Source of the DNA: Roseiflexaceae bacterium
GTDB taxonomy: Bacteria > Chloroflexota > Chloroflexia > Chloroflexales > Roseiflexaceae
DNA: 64,000 nt
NCBI GenBank assembly: GCA_947450095.1
Contig: CANFUF010000003.1
Span: 1 to 64,000 of the forward strand
Reading direction: 5' to 3'
Positions 1-7,285 of the stretch are shown in pieces. Under the pieces are notes generated by a model that searched no databases, was not told where the DNA came from, and saw only the letters and a program-made list of their open reading frames with translations. A program made the position numbers and the translations under genes. How positions within the stretch are numbered: the stretch's first letter is position 1; every line of letters starts with the position of its first letter.

Positions 1-1101
1 GACGAAGACTTGCGCGCCGATCGCCAGCCAGAATTCACTCAGCTCGACATGGAAATGTCGTTTGTGGATATGGATGATGTCCTCGACGTGGTCGAGCGTT
101 TGTTTACCGAAATGGTACCGGCGGTCGTACCCCACAAGCACACCCTTTCGCCCTTCCCCCGCATGACCTACAGCGAAGCAGTCGAACGCTACGGCTCCGA
201 CAAACCCGATTTGCGCTACGGGCTCGAATTGGTGAATTTGACGGCGTTGTTGGCCAATTCGCCCTTTACGTTGTTTAGCAGTGCCGTCCAGAGCGGTGGC
301 CAAATCAAAGCCATCCGCATCCCCGGCGTAGCGGCGTATTCGCGCAAGCAAATCGACGAAGTCATCGACATCGCCAAACAAAACGGAGCCAAAGGCTTGC
401 TTTGGGCAGCCTTGCCGGCCGACGGCGCCGAATTGCGCTCGTCGTTTGCCAAGCAGGTCGACCCCAGCGAAATGCAGGCGATTTTGACGGCCTGTGAAGC
501 CCAAGCAGGCGACATGGTGGTCATCGTGGCCGATAGCCACAAAGTGGTGACGGCCGTCCTCGACAAAATTCGTCGTGAATTTGCCAGCCGACTCAATTTA
601 GCCGACCCCAATCTGCTCAAATTTGCCTGGATTCTCGACTTCCCGTTGCTGGAATGGAACGAGGGCGAAAATCGTTGGGACGCCGCCCATCACCCCTTCA
701 CCGCTCCACTCGACAGCGATGTGGGCTTGATGGATACCGACCCGGGTAAAGTCCGCGCCAAAGCCTACGACTTGGTGCTCAACGGCTACGAAGTGGCCAG
801 CGGCTCGATTCGTATCCACCAGCGCGACGTGCAACAAAAACTGTTCGACTTGCTCGGCATCAGCCGCGAAACGTCGTTGCTCCAATTTGGGCATATGCTC
901 GAAGCCTTTGAGTTTGGTGCGCCACCCCACGGTGGTATCGCCCCTGGCATCGACCGCATCGCCATGATTTTGGCCGACGAAGCAACCATCCGCGAGGTCG
1001 TTGCATTCCCCAAGACCCAACAAGCCCAGGATTTGATGATGGGAGCACCGTCTCCCGTCGAAGAAAAGCAATTGCGCGACCTACATATCAAGTTGCGTTA
1101 A
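1..1101 (+). CDS. aspS: Aspartate--tRNA ligase, C-terminal part (5' end outside window)
   Basis: This is the 3' part of a class II aspartyl-tRNA synthetase, which charges tRNA-Asp (or tRNA-Asp/Asn) with aspartate in the cytoplasm. The reading frame is open to the first base and begins inside the catalytic core with [16 protein letters not shown], the class II motif 2 region. It continues through a GAD insertion domain (roughly residues 100-220 of the visible part) and returns to the catalytic fold with [11 protein letters not shown], the motif 3 arginine. About 366 codons are present of a usual ~590, so the anticodon-binding N-terminal domain and motif 1 lie upstream of the window. A strong hairpin terminator follows directly. 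Whether the enzyme discriminates Asp from Asn tRNA cannot be decided here. Confidence 0.97.
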   Translation, partial: DEDLRADRQPEFTQLDMEMSFVDMDDVLDVVERLFTEMVPAVVPHKHTLSPFPRMTYSEAVERYGSDKPDLRYGLELVNLTALLANSPFTLFSSAVQSGGQIKAIRIPGVAAYSRKQIDEVIDIAKQNGAKGLLWAALPADGAELRSSFAKQVDPSEMQAILTACEAQAGDMVVIVADSHKVVTAVLDKIRREFASRLNLADPNLLKFAWILDFPLLEWNEGENRWDAAHHPFTAPLDSDVGLMDTDPGKVRAKAYDLVLNGYEVASGSIRIHQRDVQQKLFDLLGISRETSLLQFGHMLEAFEFGAPPHGGIAPGIDRIAMILADEATIREVVAFPKTQQAQDLMMGAPSPVEEKQLRDLHIKLR

Positions 1102-1113
1102 GGCCATCCGAAT

Positions 1114-1149
1114 ACTCCGCCGTACCACCATGTACGGCGGAGTTTTTTT
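1114..1149 (+). terminator. Rho-independent terminator of aspS
   Basis: A perfect 12-bp stem (ACTCCGCCGTAC at 1114-1125 with its complement at 1132-1143) closes a 6-nt loop and runs into seven T residues. It starts 12 bases after the aspS stop codon and ends before the next gene. Confidence 0.93.
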
Positions 1150-1164
1150 ACAGAAAGTAACCCA

Positions 1165-1707
1165 ATGAAAATCTATACCAAAACCGGTGATGATGGCGAA
1201 ACAGGGCTGTGGGGCGGGTTACGTGTATCAAAAGACACTATCCGCGTACAAGCGTATGGCACCGTCGATGAGTGTAATGCCGCCATTGGCGTAGTACGGG
1301 CCGCCGGTGTGCCCACCGAGCTCGATGCGATTTTGATGACCGTCCAAAACCAGCTCTTTGTAGTGGGGGCCGACTTGGCGACCCCAGGCCAAGCCGCCAA
1401 AATCCCACGCGTCAGTGACAGCGATGTCACCGTCCTCGAGCAGGCCATCGACCAATTCGAAGCACTATTACCCCCACTCACGCAATTCATTTTGCCCGGT
1501 GGGACGTTGGCCGCAGCGCACCTCCATCTGGCCCGCACCATCTGCCGGCGGGCCGAGCGCCATGTGGTCAGCCTCGCCCGCGAAGAAGCCTGTAGCGCCG
1601 TGATTAGCATGTACCTCAATCGTTTGTCGGATTTTTTGTTTGTGGCAGCCCGGGCCGCCAATCACTTTGCTGGGGTAAATGACGTACCGTGGCAGACCCC
1701 TCGCTAA
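1165..1707 (+). CDS. pduO: PduO-type cob(I)alamin adenosyltransferase
   Basis: The 180-residue protein transfers the adenosyl group of ATP to cob(I)alamin, making coenzyme B12. The N-terminus KIYTKTGDDGETGL is the ATP-binding signature of the PduO/MMAB family (known motif T-K-x-G-D-x-G-x-T), followed by the conserved YGTVDECNAAIG segment. The C-terminal half holds the ARTICRRAER helix and YLNRLSDFLFVAARAAN, which carry the conserved arginine and asparagine of the active site. Length matches the family (about 180-190). The gene has its own space after the aspS terminator and is followed 17 bases later by the MOSC gene, so the two may be cotranscribed. No cobalamin riboswitch is visible in the 15-base gap upstream. 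Confidence 0.92.
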   Translation: MKIYTKTGDDGETGLWGGLRVSKDTIRVQAYGTVDECNAAIGVVRAAGVPTELDAILMTVQNQLFVVGADLATPGQAAKIPRVSDSDVTVLEQAIDQFEALLPPLTQFILPGGTLAAAHLHLARTICRRAERHVVSLAREEACSAVISMYLNRLSDFLFVAARAANHFAGVNDVPWQTPR

Positions 1708-1724
1708 CGCAAAGGAGCCTCCTG

Positions 1725-2513
1725 ATGCATATAAGTGCCCTCTATATCTACCCCATCAAAGGGTGTCGCGGCGTAGCGGTCACGCACGCCACAGTCGAAG
1801 ACATCGGCCTGGCCGATGATCGGCGCTATTTGGTAGTTGACGGCAACGGCAAGTTTTTGTCACAACGCGAAGTCCCCACCATGGCCCGTATTGTGGTCAC
1901 GGCGACGCCAAGCGGGTGGCAATTAGCTTGTGACAACCATGCGTCAATCGCCATCACCCCAATCTATACCGGAATCACCCGTTTGGTCACCATTTGGCGC
2001 AATACCAGCACCGTGGTCGACCAAGGCAACGAGGTGGCGGCATGGTTGAGCAATGTCCTTGGGCAACCGTGTCGGTTGGTCCGGATGGCACAGGGCTATC
2101 GCCGTCATATCGACCCCAAATACGCCACCCATCCCAGCGATGGGGTCAGCTTTGCTGATGCCTACGCCAGCTTGATCGCCAACGAAGCATCGCTGGCCGA
2201 TCTCAACGCTCGCCTCGCCACGCCAATTGGCATGGATCGCTTCCGCCCCAATATTGTCGTCAGTGGCGCCACCGCGTGGGCCGAAGATGATTGGCGCGAG
2301 TTGCAGGTCGGAAGTGTCGCCATGACTGCCGTCAAGCCGTGTGCCCGTTGTGCGGTCACCACCACCGATCAATTAACCGGTGAACGCAGTCACGAACCAC
2401 TCGCGACGCTGAGCACGTTTCGCAAACAAGCCTTGGGGGTGATTTTTGGGCAAAATCTGGTGCATCGGAGCAGTGGGTTAATTCAGGTGGGTGACCCCGT
2501 CAGTCTGCGTTAA
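1725..2513 (+). CDS. MOSC domain-containing protein (YcbX/mARC-like)
   Basis: This 262-residue protein has an N-terminal beta-barrel MOSC_N domain (about residues 1-110, beginning ISALYIYPIKGCRG) and a C-terminal MOSC domain (about 120-262). The segment KPCARCAVTTTDQLTG holds the conserved cysteine that ligates molybdenum cofactor in the YcbX/mARC family, whose members reduce N-hydroxylated compounds with an electron partner. No fused ferredoxin domain is present, so a separate reductase would be needed. I chose the ATG at 1725 over an in-frame GTG at 1689 because a strong AAAGGAG site lies just upstream at 1711-1717 and the protein then begins at the usual family position. The exact substrate is unknown. 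Confidence 0.85.
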   Translation: MHISALYIYPIKGCRGVAVTHATVEDIGLADDRRYLVVDGNGKFLSQREVPTMARIVVTATPSGWQLACDNHASIAITPIYTGITRLVTIWRNTSTVVDQGNEVAAWLSNVLGQPCRLVRMAQGYRRHIDPKYATHPSDGVSFADAYASLIANEASLADLNARLATPIGMDRFRPNIVVSGATAWAEDDWRELQVGSVAMTAVKPCARCAVTTTDQLTGERSHEPLATLSTFRKQALGVIFGQNLVHRSSGLIQVGDPVSLR

Positions 2514-2530
2514 ACGGTGTAATAAACCCA

Positions 2531-2577
2531 AACCACCCAGACTGTAGGCTTATGCGACAGTCCTGGGTGGTTTTTTT
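2531..2577 (+). terminator. Rho-independent terminator after the MOSC gene
   Basis: AACCACCCAG (2531-2540) plus ACTGT pairs with ACAGT and CTGGGTGGTT (2557-2572), with a single bulged C, followed by a seven-T run. It sits between convergent genes. Confidence 0.9.
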
Positions 2578-2584
2578 GCAAAAA

Positions 2585-2956
2585 CTATTTGACGACGACG
2601 GGAATTGCGATGGTATCATTGACCGTGCCCTGCACAATGTGCAGTTGCAACTGCCATTCACCAGCCATGTTGAGGTCGAGCGCATCACTGGTGTAGGTGC
2701 CATCAGGATGAGCCATGAGTGGCAGTGGCACACCTAGCATGCCGTGTTGGGTCATCACGGTGGTCACGGTTACCGTTGCATCAGTAATTGGGATTTTATC
2801 GATACTCGTAAGCGTCACCGTGATTGGGCGCGTACCAATCCCACTCGCACTAACCGCCACCGTAATCCCAAAATGCTGACTCTGTACTTGAATCGGGGCA
2901 CTCACACATGCCACCAATACCATCAACAACCCAAGCCACACGACGATTTTTTGCAT
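2585..2956 (-). CDS. Predicted lipoprotein with YtkA/FixH-like beta-sandwich domain
   Basis: The 123-residue protein begins with a lipoprotein signal (MQKIVVWLGLLMVLVAC) whose lipobox cysteine is residue 17. The remainder is a single beta-rich domain: TVTLTSIDKIPITDATVTV near the middle and LDLNMAGEWQLQLHI near the end. This pattern (strand, polar turn, 'G-x-W-x-L-x-V') is typical of YtkA-like and FixH-like domains, often found with copper or cytochrome oxidase proteins. I placed the start at the ATG at 2956, preceded by GGAGAC, rather than an upstream in-frame start that would bury the signal peptide. It lies 11 bases downstream of a larger exported protein with similar domains, so the two probably form an operon. 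Function is not established. Confidence 0.75.
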   Translation of the reverse strand: MQKIVVWLGLLMVLVACVSAPIQVQSQHFGITVAVSASGIGTRPITVTLTSIDKIPITDATVTVTTVMTQHGMLGVPLPLMAHPDGTYTSDALDLNMAGEWQLQLHIVQGTVNDTIAIPVVVK

Positions 2957-2967
2957 AACAGTCTCCG

Positions 2968-4311
2968 TTATAGGGGTAATACGGTTATTTGGACCGGCAA
3001 CGTGATAAGTGTACCATCTATCATGATTTGTACCCACACCGCATATGTTTCGGCCGTGGGGAAGGCATAGACGAACGTGACGTGATTGCCTGCCACACTC
3101 ACCGGTTCAAAGGCATCGTTCATCGCCCCAACGGCATGGATGTGCCCAAATATCGCTCCATTGGGATTACGTACAAGCATATGCCCACGCATCCCCAACC
3201 AATAATCAAGCGCCGAAACAGGTTGTCCCGCCCGAGTGACAACGGCGCTCAATTCCACGGGAAGTCCCACTTGCGCTGGGGTGGTTGTCTGCACCGTAAT
3301 CGTATACGCACCTGATTGGATAGTTGCAGGCAACGGAGATGGTGCGGGCAAGGCCTGCGCAGTGGCGACACCCAACGCCACCTGTTGGTGCGTCACTTGT
3401 GAGCCACTATTGGCACGTTCGATTTCGACCGCCACGTCATACGTGCCTTGGGCAATAACGGGCAGATCGATGAGATATTGTCCCGGTTTCACTCGGGCCG
3501 GGTGTAAATGCAAAAACGTATGCGATGCGGGGTCAATCAACACCAAATGCATCAAGGCCTGATGATGCAACATGATGTCATCGACCGGCAGACCAGTAGA
3601 GCCATCATTCACCAAAATTTGCAACTGATCGATGTTACGTTGATCATCATGCGTAGGTATGATTTGAGTGACGGCATAGGGCCGACTAGTGGTGTCAATA
3701 GTCGGAATATCGACACGCAGATTGGGCCACACCATCAACACGCCAATCACCACCGTGATGCTCAGCGAGGCAGTAAAACTGTGGGCTTGCACCACTCGCA
3801 CCCACGGCCGGGCTTCAGGCCAGATAGTCGTACTAAACAACACCAATGCCAGGATTGCCACAGCCACAAACATCGGTATCGTCAATGGCGGAATCGTATT
3901 GGGATAAATGGTGATTGGCACGGTAGCCACACCAATGCCATGTGCAGCATCTTGGATTTGAATGCGTAATTCCCACACCCCCGTTTGCGGCACCGTCACA
4001 TCAAACACCGAAATCATGCGTGGACCCGCCGGTACAATGATTTGTTGGCTGACCGTGGCCTGTGAATCTTGATGGGTGGCAGTCAGCGATAGTTGGGTTG
4101 CCCCTGCCAAATCACGTTGCGGCCATACTTTCGCAGTCAGTAACGCGGGAGCACCGGTAGGGACGGTCACTTCGATGCGGAGCGGGTAACTGCCCGCTTG
4201 TACATCGAGTACCCGGGCACCACCGGCAATAATGCCATGGGCAGAGACGTGCAACGGCCAACAAACTGCTATAATAAAAAGTACCATAAGCCACGGAGTC
4301 ACACGTTGCAT
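2968..4311 (-). CDS. Exported membrane protein with repeated FixH/YtkA-like domains and His-rich motifs, possible copper-related
   Basis: The 447-residue protein has a signal peptide ending at VSAHG, a beta-rich domain (about 30-145), two transmembrane helices (about 150-172 and 185-205), and two more beta-rich segments. The middle segment carries HHQALMHLVLIDPASHTF followed by HLHPARV, and the last has MRGHMLVRN and IFGHIHAVG. Histidine clusters of this form (a variant of 'KPMHL..V...L..F.HLHP') occur in exported proteins of bacteria that are often next to copper transporters, but no transporter is next to it here. The ATG at 4311 is preceded by a strong AGGAGGGG site. It heads a two-gene operon with the YtkA-like lipoprotein. 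Metal binding is inferred from the histidines, not shown. Confidence 0.7.
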   Translation of the reverse strand: MQRVTPWLMVLFIIAVCWPLHVSAHGIIAGGARVLDVQAGSYPLRIEVTVPTGAPALLTAKVWPQRDLAGATQLSLTATHQDSQATVSQQIIVPAGPRMISVFDVTVPQTGVWELRIQIQDAAHGIGVATVPITIYPNTIPPLTIPMFVAVAILALVLFSTTIWPEARPWVRVVQAHSFTASLSITVVIGVLMVWPNLRVDIPTIDTTSRPYAVTQIIPTHDDQRNIDQLQILVNDGSTGLPVDDIMLHHQALMHLVLIDPASHTFLHLHPARVKPGQYLIDLPVIAQGTYDVAVEIERANSGSQVTHQQVALGVATAQALPAPSPLPATIQSGAYTITVQTTTPAQVGLPVELSAVVTRAGQPVSALDYWLGMRGHMLVRNPNGAIFGHIHAVGAMNDAFEPVSVAGNHVTFVYAFPTAETYAVWVQIMIDGTLITLPVQITVLPL

Positions 4312-4347
4312 ACACCCCTCCTGCGGGCATCCCGCCCTGATATGATG

Positions 4348-4356
4348 TGGTATTAT
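4348..4356 (+). promoter_or_regulatory. Candidate extended -10 promoter of the DUF2231/PlsC operon
   Basis: TGG followed directly by TATTAT (4351-4356) is an extended -10 element 32 bases before the start codon of the DUF2231 gene. No good -35 box is visible. The ATTATA at 4352-4357 could also serve as a -10 for the divergent minus-strand operon. Confidence 0.4.
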
Positions 4357-4387
4357 AACGCCGTGTCGCAGCAAACGAGGTCATTTG

Positions 4388-4837
4388 ATGGACTACCGTG
4401 ATATCATACTCCATCCGGCGACCGCACACATTCCGATTGGCGCCATTGTTGCCGCCGCCTGCTTTGTGTTTTATGGGTGGTATCGGCGCCTGAGTCACCT
4501 CGAGCAATCTGGCTATTATTTGGTGATATTTGGCTGGGTCGCACTCATTCCAAGCCTCATCAGTGGCACCATCGATGCGGTCAATCGCCTCGCAGACCCC
4601 CACACGCCCAGCAATGCACTCACATGGATCAATTTCCACGCCGCCAGTGCAATTGGCGTCTTTGTAGTGCTGTGGTTGGCGTGGCAATTACGCCGGCGCA
4701 TGATCGGTGTGGTCTGGGAGCACCCTCGCTATCACCAGTTTTTGGGGTATATGGCGTTCGTTCTTTTATTGATTGTTTGTTCTGGGTGGAGTGGTGGGCA
4801 TATGGTCTATGTCCTCCAGCTTGGTCGTTTACCGTAA
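4388..4837 (+). CDS. DUF2231-family membrane protein
   Basis: The 149-residue protein has four predicted transmembrane helices (about 15-33, 45-66, 85-105 and 120-142). The opening LHPATAHIPIGAI and the later INFHAASAIGV carry the paired histidines typical of the DUF2231 family of small integral membrane proteins, for which no reaction is established. The ATG at 4388 follows AACGAGG at 4374-4380. It is the first gene of a four-gene run with three PlsC homologues (gaps of 14, 3 and 3 bases), suggesting a membrane-lipid connection, but this is only context. Confidence 0.75.
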   Translation: MDYRDIILHPATAHIPIGAIVAAACFVFYGWYRRLSHLEQSGYYLVIFGWVALIPSLISGTIDAVNRLADPHTPSNALTWINFHAASAIGVFVVLWLAWQLRRRMIGVVWEHPRYHQFLGYMAFVLLLIVCSGWSGGHMVYVLQLGRLP

Positions 4838-4851
4838 TTTACGAGGAGCAC

Positions 4852-5535
4852 ATGCTGAGTTTTATCAATTACTTCGTGATTATTTCGCTGATGGAAATTT
4901 GCAACCGCTTGCGTTTGATCGACTGGCGCGTCACTGGTCGCGAAAATCTCCCACCCCGCCCCCAAGGCCTCGTGCTGGCGTGTAACCACGTGCAATGGCA
5001 CGATATCCCCATGATTGGCTGGGGATTGCCCTTGTCGCACCGCGGCTGGTGGTTTGCCAAAGTCGAAGTCGTCGACGGGTTGTTTGGCAAGTGGTTTACC
5101 ATGATGCAAGTCATTCCGGTCAAACGGGGCCAACGCGACATCCAAGCCATCGACCGTGCCGCCGAAAAAGTCAAAGAAGGCGCGGTACTCGTCGTATTCC
5201 CCGAAGGCACGCGTAGCTTTGATGGCAAGCTCCAACAAGGACGAGGTGGCACTGCGCGCATCGCACTGCGGGCCGGGGCACCGATTGTGCCGATGGCATT
5301 CGTTGGCAATCAACGCAAGTTTTGGTTTAGCAAACGCCATCTGATTATCGGCAAGCCCTACTACCCCATTGTGAGTGACCCCACCAGTGACAAAATCCCC
5401 GCCACCGAGATGGCGCGACTCACCGCCGAAATCATGATTCATATTGGCGCATTGTTACCAGCTGAGTTCCATGGCTACTACGCCACCGAAATCGCAGAAT
5501 ATCTTGCACAGTCAGCCACTCCATCCGTGGAATAA
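4852..5535 (+). CDS. PlsC-type 1-acyl-sn-glycerol-3-phosphate acyltransferase, first of three
   Basis: This 227-residue membrane-associated enzyme belongs to the PlsC/LPLAT family, which acylates lysophosphatidic acid or related lipids using acyl-ACP or acyl-CoA. The catalytic H-x4-D motif is H46 to D51 in NHVQWHD, and the phosphate-binding motif FPEGTR is intact near residue 120. Glycine-rich GRGGTARIALRAGAPIVP follows in the family order. An ATG at 4852 with GAGGAG upstream is preferred over longer in-frame starts that overlap the preceding gene. Of the three tandem copies this is the only one with a canonical FPEGTR, so it is the best candidate for the housekeeping activity. All three end in the same element, E-(F/Y)-H-G-Y-Y-A. 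Confidence 0.9.
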   Translation: MLSFINYFVIISLMEICNRLRLIDWRVTGRENLPPRPQGLVLACNHVQWHDIPMIGWGLPLSHRGWWFAKVEVVDGLFGKWFTMMQVIPVKRGQRDIQAIDRAAEKVKEGAVLVVFPEGTRSFDGKLQQGRGGTARIALRAGAPIVPMAFVGNQRKFWFSKRHLIIGKPYYPIVSDPTSDKIPATEMARLTAEIMIHIGALLPAEFHGYYATEIAEYLAQSATPSVE

Positions 5536-5538
5536 CCA

Positions 5539-6213
5539 ATGTTGCGCACCATCAGTTACCGCATCATCACGGGAATTGTCGCGCTCTGTAATTGGGTTGG
5601 TCTCGTACACTGGCAAGTGATTGGTATCGACAATTTACCTGCTCGTACCAGCGGGATGATTTTGGTCTGTAATCACCTCGAATGGCACGACATCCCATTG
5701 ATTGGCTGGGGGTTACCCGTTGCCTATCAACCGTGGTGGTTTGCCAAACACGATTTACGCGACGGCTGGTGGTATGGCTGGTGGGTCAAACGCATGCCCA
5801 TCATTCCCGTCAGACGGGGCCAACGCGACCGCGACGCCGTACAGCATGCAATTGCCGCCGTAAAAAACGGCGCAGTGCTGGTGGTGTTCCCAGAGGGGAC
5901 GTGGGATTATAGTGGTAAATTGCTCCCCGCCAAAAGTGGCGCAAGTCGGATTGCCATCCACACCGGCGCTCCGATCGTGCCAATGGCCATTGTAGGGAAT
6001 CATATTTCGCCATGGGGCAAATCACGCCAACTCATCATCGGCAAGCCCTTTTTTGCACCCTCACTGGAAACCAACCACACACTCACTGCCAGCGATATTG
6101 CCCAACTCACCACCACCATCATGGTCCACATCGCCCAACTCCTGCCATCTGAATATCATGGCTACTACGCGCCCATGGTGGCGGCCCAACACGACAATAC
6201 CAAGGAGCAGTAA
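5539..6213 (+). CDS. PlsC-type acyltransferase, second of three tandem paralogues
   Basis: The 224-residue protein aligns along its whole length with the gene before it, sharing WQVIGIDNLP, NHLEWHDIP (catalytic H46 and D51), PVRRGQRD and the C-terminal EYHGYYA. The motif that normally reads FPEGTR is FPEGTW here, so the arginine that contacts the phosphate of the acceptor is replaced by tryptophan. The enzyme may therefore use a different acceptor or be impaired; this is inference. It starts four bases after the previous stop, without a strong ribosome-binding site, so translation is probably coupled. Confidence 0.87.
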   Translation: MLRTISYRIITGIVALCNWVGLVHWQVIGIDNLPARTSGMILVCNHLEWHDIPLIGWGLPVAYQPWWFAKHDLRDGWWYGWWVKRMPIIPVRRGQRDRDAVQHAIAAVKNGAVLVVFPEGTWDYSGKLLPAKSGASRIAIHTGAPIVPMAIVGNHISPWGKSRQLIIGKPFFAPSLETNHTLTASDIAQLTTTIMVHIAQLLPSEYHGYYAPMVAAQHDNTKEQ

Positions 6214-6216
6214 TTT

Positions 6217-6855
6217 ATGTTTGCCTACCGTCATTTTGTGGTTATTCGTTGGCTGTGTGATCGGCTACGTGCCTGGGGGATTTTTCATTGGAGCGTCAGC
6301 GGCATTGAAAATCTCCCACCCGCCGGCATTCCATTTGTAATAGTAGTCAACCACATCAAATGGCACGACATGTTGACTATTGCCGGCACCATCCCACTGA
6401 CGCACATCCCCCACTGGTTGGCCAAAGCCGAGTTATTTATGTCAGTGACGAGCTGGTGGTTCCGCGGCATGCAAGCCATCCCCGTCAAACGAGGTCAACA
6501 CGACACCGGTGCCATTGACGCTGCAGTGGCCACCTTGCGCCAAGGCAATATCATGATTGTATTCCCCGAGGGGCACCGTAGCGGCAATGGCCAACTCCAA
6601 AAAGGTCGCGGCGGTGCAATGCGCATGGCGTTGCGGGCCGGAGTACCCATCGTCCCCGTGGCCATCCAAGGGGTCGAAAAAGGTCTGCGCTCACCTATTG
6701 CCATTGCCTACGGTAAACCGTGGCAACCGGTATCGCACAGCGGTGTCGACGAGATTGACCCCACCGAAATGACTGCCCTCACCGATGAAATGATGTGTCA
6801 TATCGCGGCAATGTTACCGGCCGAATACCACGGCTATTATGCGGGGCACGTCTAG
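6217..6855 (+). CDS. PlsC-type acyltransferase, third of three tandem paralogues
   Basis: The 212-residue protein is the third copy of the tandem PlsC set. It has NHIKWHD with the catalytic H46 and D51, IPVKRGQHD, and the glycine-rich GRGGAMRMALRAGVPIVP. The acceptor-binding motif is FPEGHR instead of FPEGTR, keeping the arginine but changing the threonine. AAGGAG stands just before the start at 6217. The last codons overlap the end of a small minus-strand ORF. Substrate specificity cannot be read from sequence. Confidence 0.87.
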   Translation: MFAYRHFVVIRWLCDRLRAWGIFHWSVSGIENLPPAGIPFVIVVNHIKWHDMLTIAGTIPLTHIPHWLAKAELFMSVTSWWFRGMQAIPVKRGQHDTGAIDAAVATLRQGNIMIVFPEGHRSGNGQLQKGRGGAMRMALRAGVPIVPVAIQGVEKGLRSPIAIAYGKPWQPVSHSGVDEIDPTEMTALTDEMMCHIAAMLPAEYHGYYAGHV

Positions 6856-6965
6856 CGCTCGCCCATAATTTTGTCGACCACCCAGACGGCTAAGCGAGCG
6901 GCAATAACCGCAAATATGACACTTACAAGTCGGTGGAGGGCTTTACGCTGGGATTCAGTATCCAT
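6852..6965 (-). CDS. Small predicted membrane protein (37 aa)
   Basis: This very short ORF encodes MDTESQRKALHRL then a hydrophobic stretch (VSVIFAVIAARLAVWVV) and a basic-acidic end (DKIMGER). The ATG at 6965 has AGAAAGAG upstream at a good distance. The start lies inside the 3' end of another small minus-strand ORF in a different frame (43-base overlap), the kind of arrangement seen in coupled small genes. I do not recognise a family. A single transmembrane helix with a charged N-terminus is all that can be said. The stop overlaps the convergent PlsC gene by four bases. Confidence 0.5.
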   Translation of the reverse strand: MDTESQRKALHRLVSVIFAVIAARLAVWVVDKIMGER

Positions 6966-7144
6966 GATTGCTCTTTCTGAATATTGCGGATTATCTGTGC
7001 TGCGTGTCGTTCGACAGCAGCACGATCAATATGTTGCGTCTGTACCGGATGCAGCACCGGTTGCCTGAGGTTGTTTTTTTGGCGTAACCACCACCACAAC
7101 GCGGTCATCAGTGCACACCCTACCCCAAATCCTCGCAAAAACAT
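6923..7144 (-). CDS. Small predicted membrane-anchored protein (73 aa)
   Basis: The protein starts with a hydrophobic segment MFLRGFGVGCALMTALWWW, followed by a basic linker and a helical region (IDRAAVERHAAQIIRNIQKE). The ATG at 7144 is preceded by GTAGGTG. It overlaps the 37-residue ORF downstream in another frame. No family is recognised. The two fill an otherwise gene-free 430 bases between the PlsC set and the aldolase gene. It could be a chance ORF, but the start sites of both small ORFs are good. Confidence 0.45.
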   Translation of the reverse strand: MFLRGFGVGCALMTALWWWLRQKNNLRQPVLHPVQTQHIDRAAVERHAAQIIRNIQKEQSWILNPSVKPSTDL

Positions 7145-7240
7145 CGCACACCTACTTTCGTTTGGTCTATTATACCAACACCTGTATCACCTGCGAAAAT
7201 CACATCGCCACTATTTTTGCCGGAACGTTCGTGCCAACCA

Positions 7241-7249
7241 TGGTACAAT
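7241..7249 (+). promoter_or_regulatory. Candidate extended -10 promoter of the aldolase/holA genes
   Basis: TGG plus TACAAT (7244-7249) lies 37 bases before the start codon at 7286. A TTGCCG at 7217-7222 is 21 bases upstream, too far for a standard -35, so the extended -10 would carry recognition. Confidence 0.4.
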
Positions 7250-7285
7250 TTGGCACAAGTACGACGTTTATCCGTAGGAACACTA

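Noticed and set aside
598-1071. 157-residue ORF antisense to aspS
   Set aside because: It is fully inside a strongly conserved gene on the other strand and has no recognised features; shadow of codon usage.
4112-4687. 191-residue minus-strand ORF over the divergent promoter and DUF2231 gene
   Set aside because: It crosses two real genes and the space between them and has a random composition.
4852-6855. Three acyltransferase genes as one frameshifted or assembly-duplicated gene
   Set aside because: Each copy has its own start, stop and different sequence over its length, so they are real paralogues.
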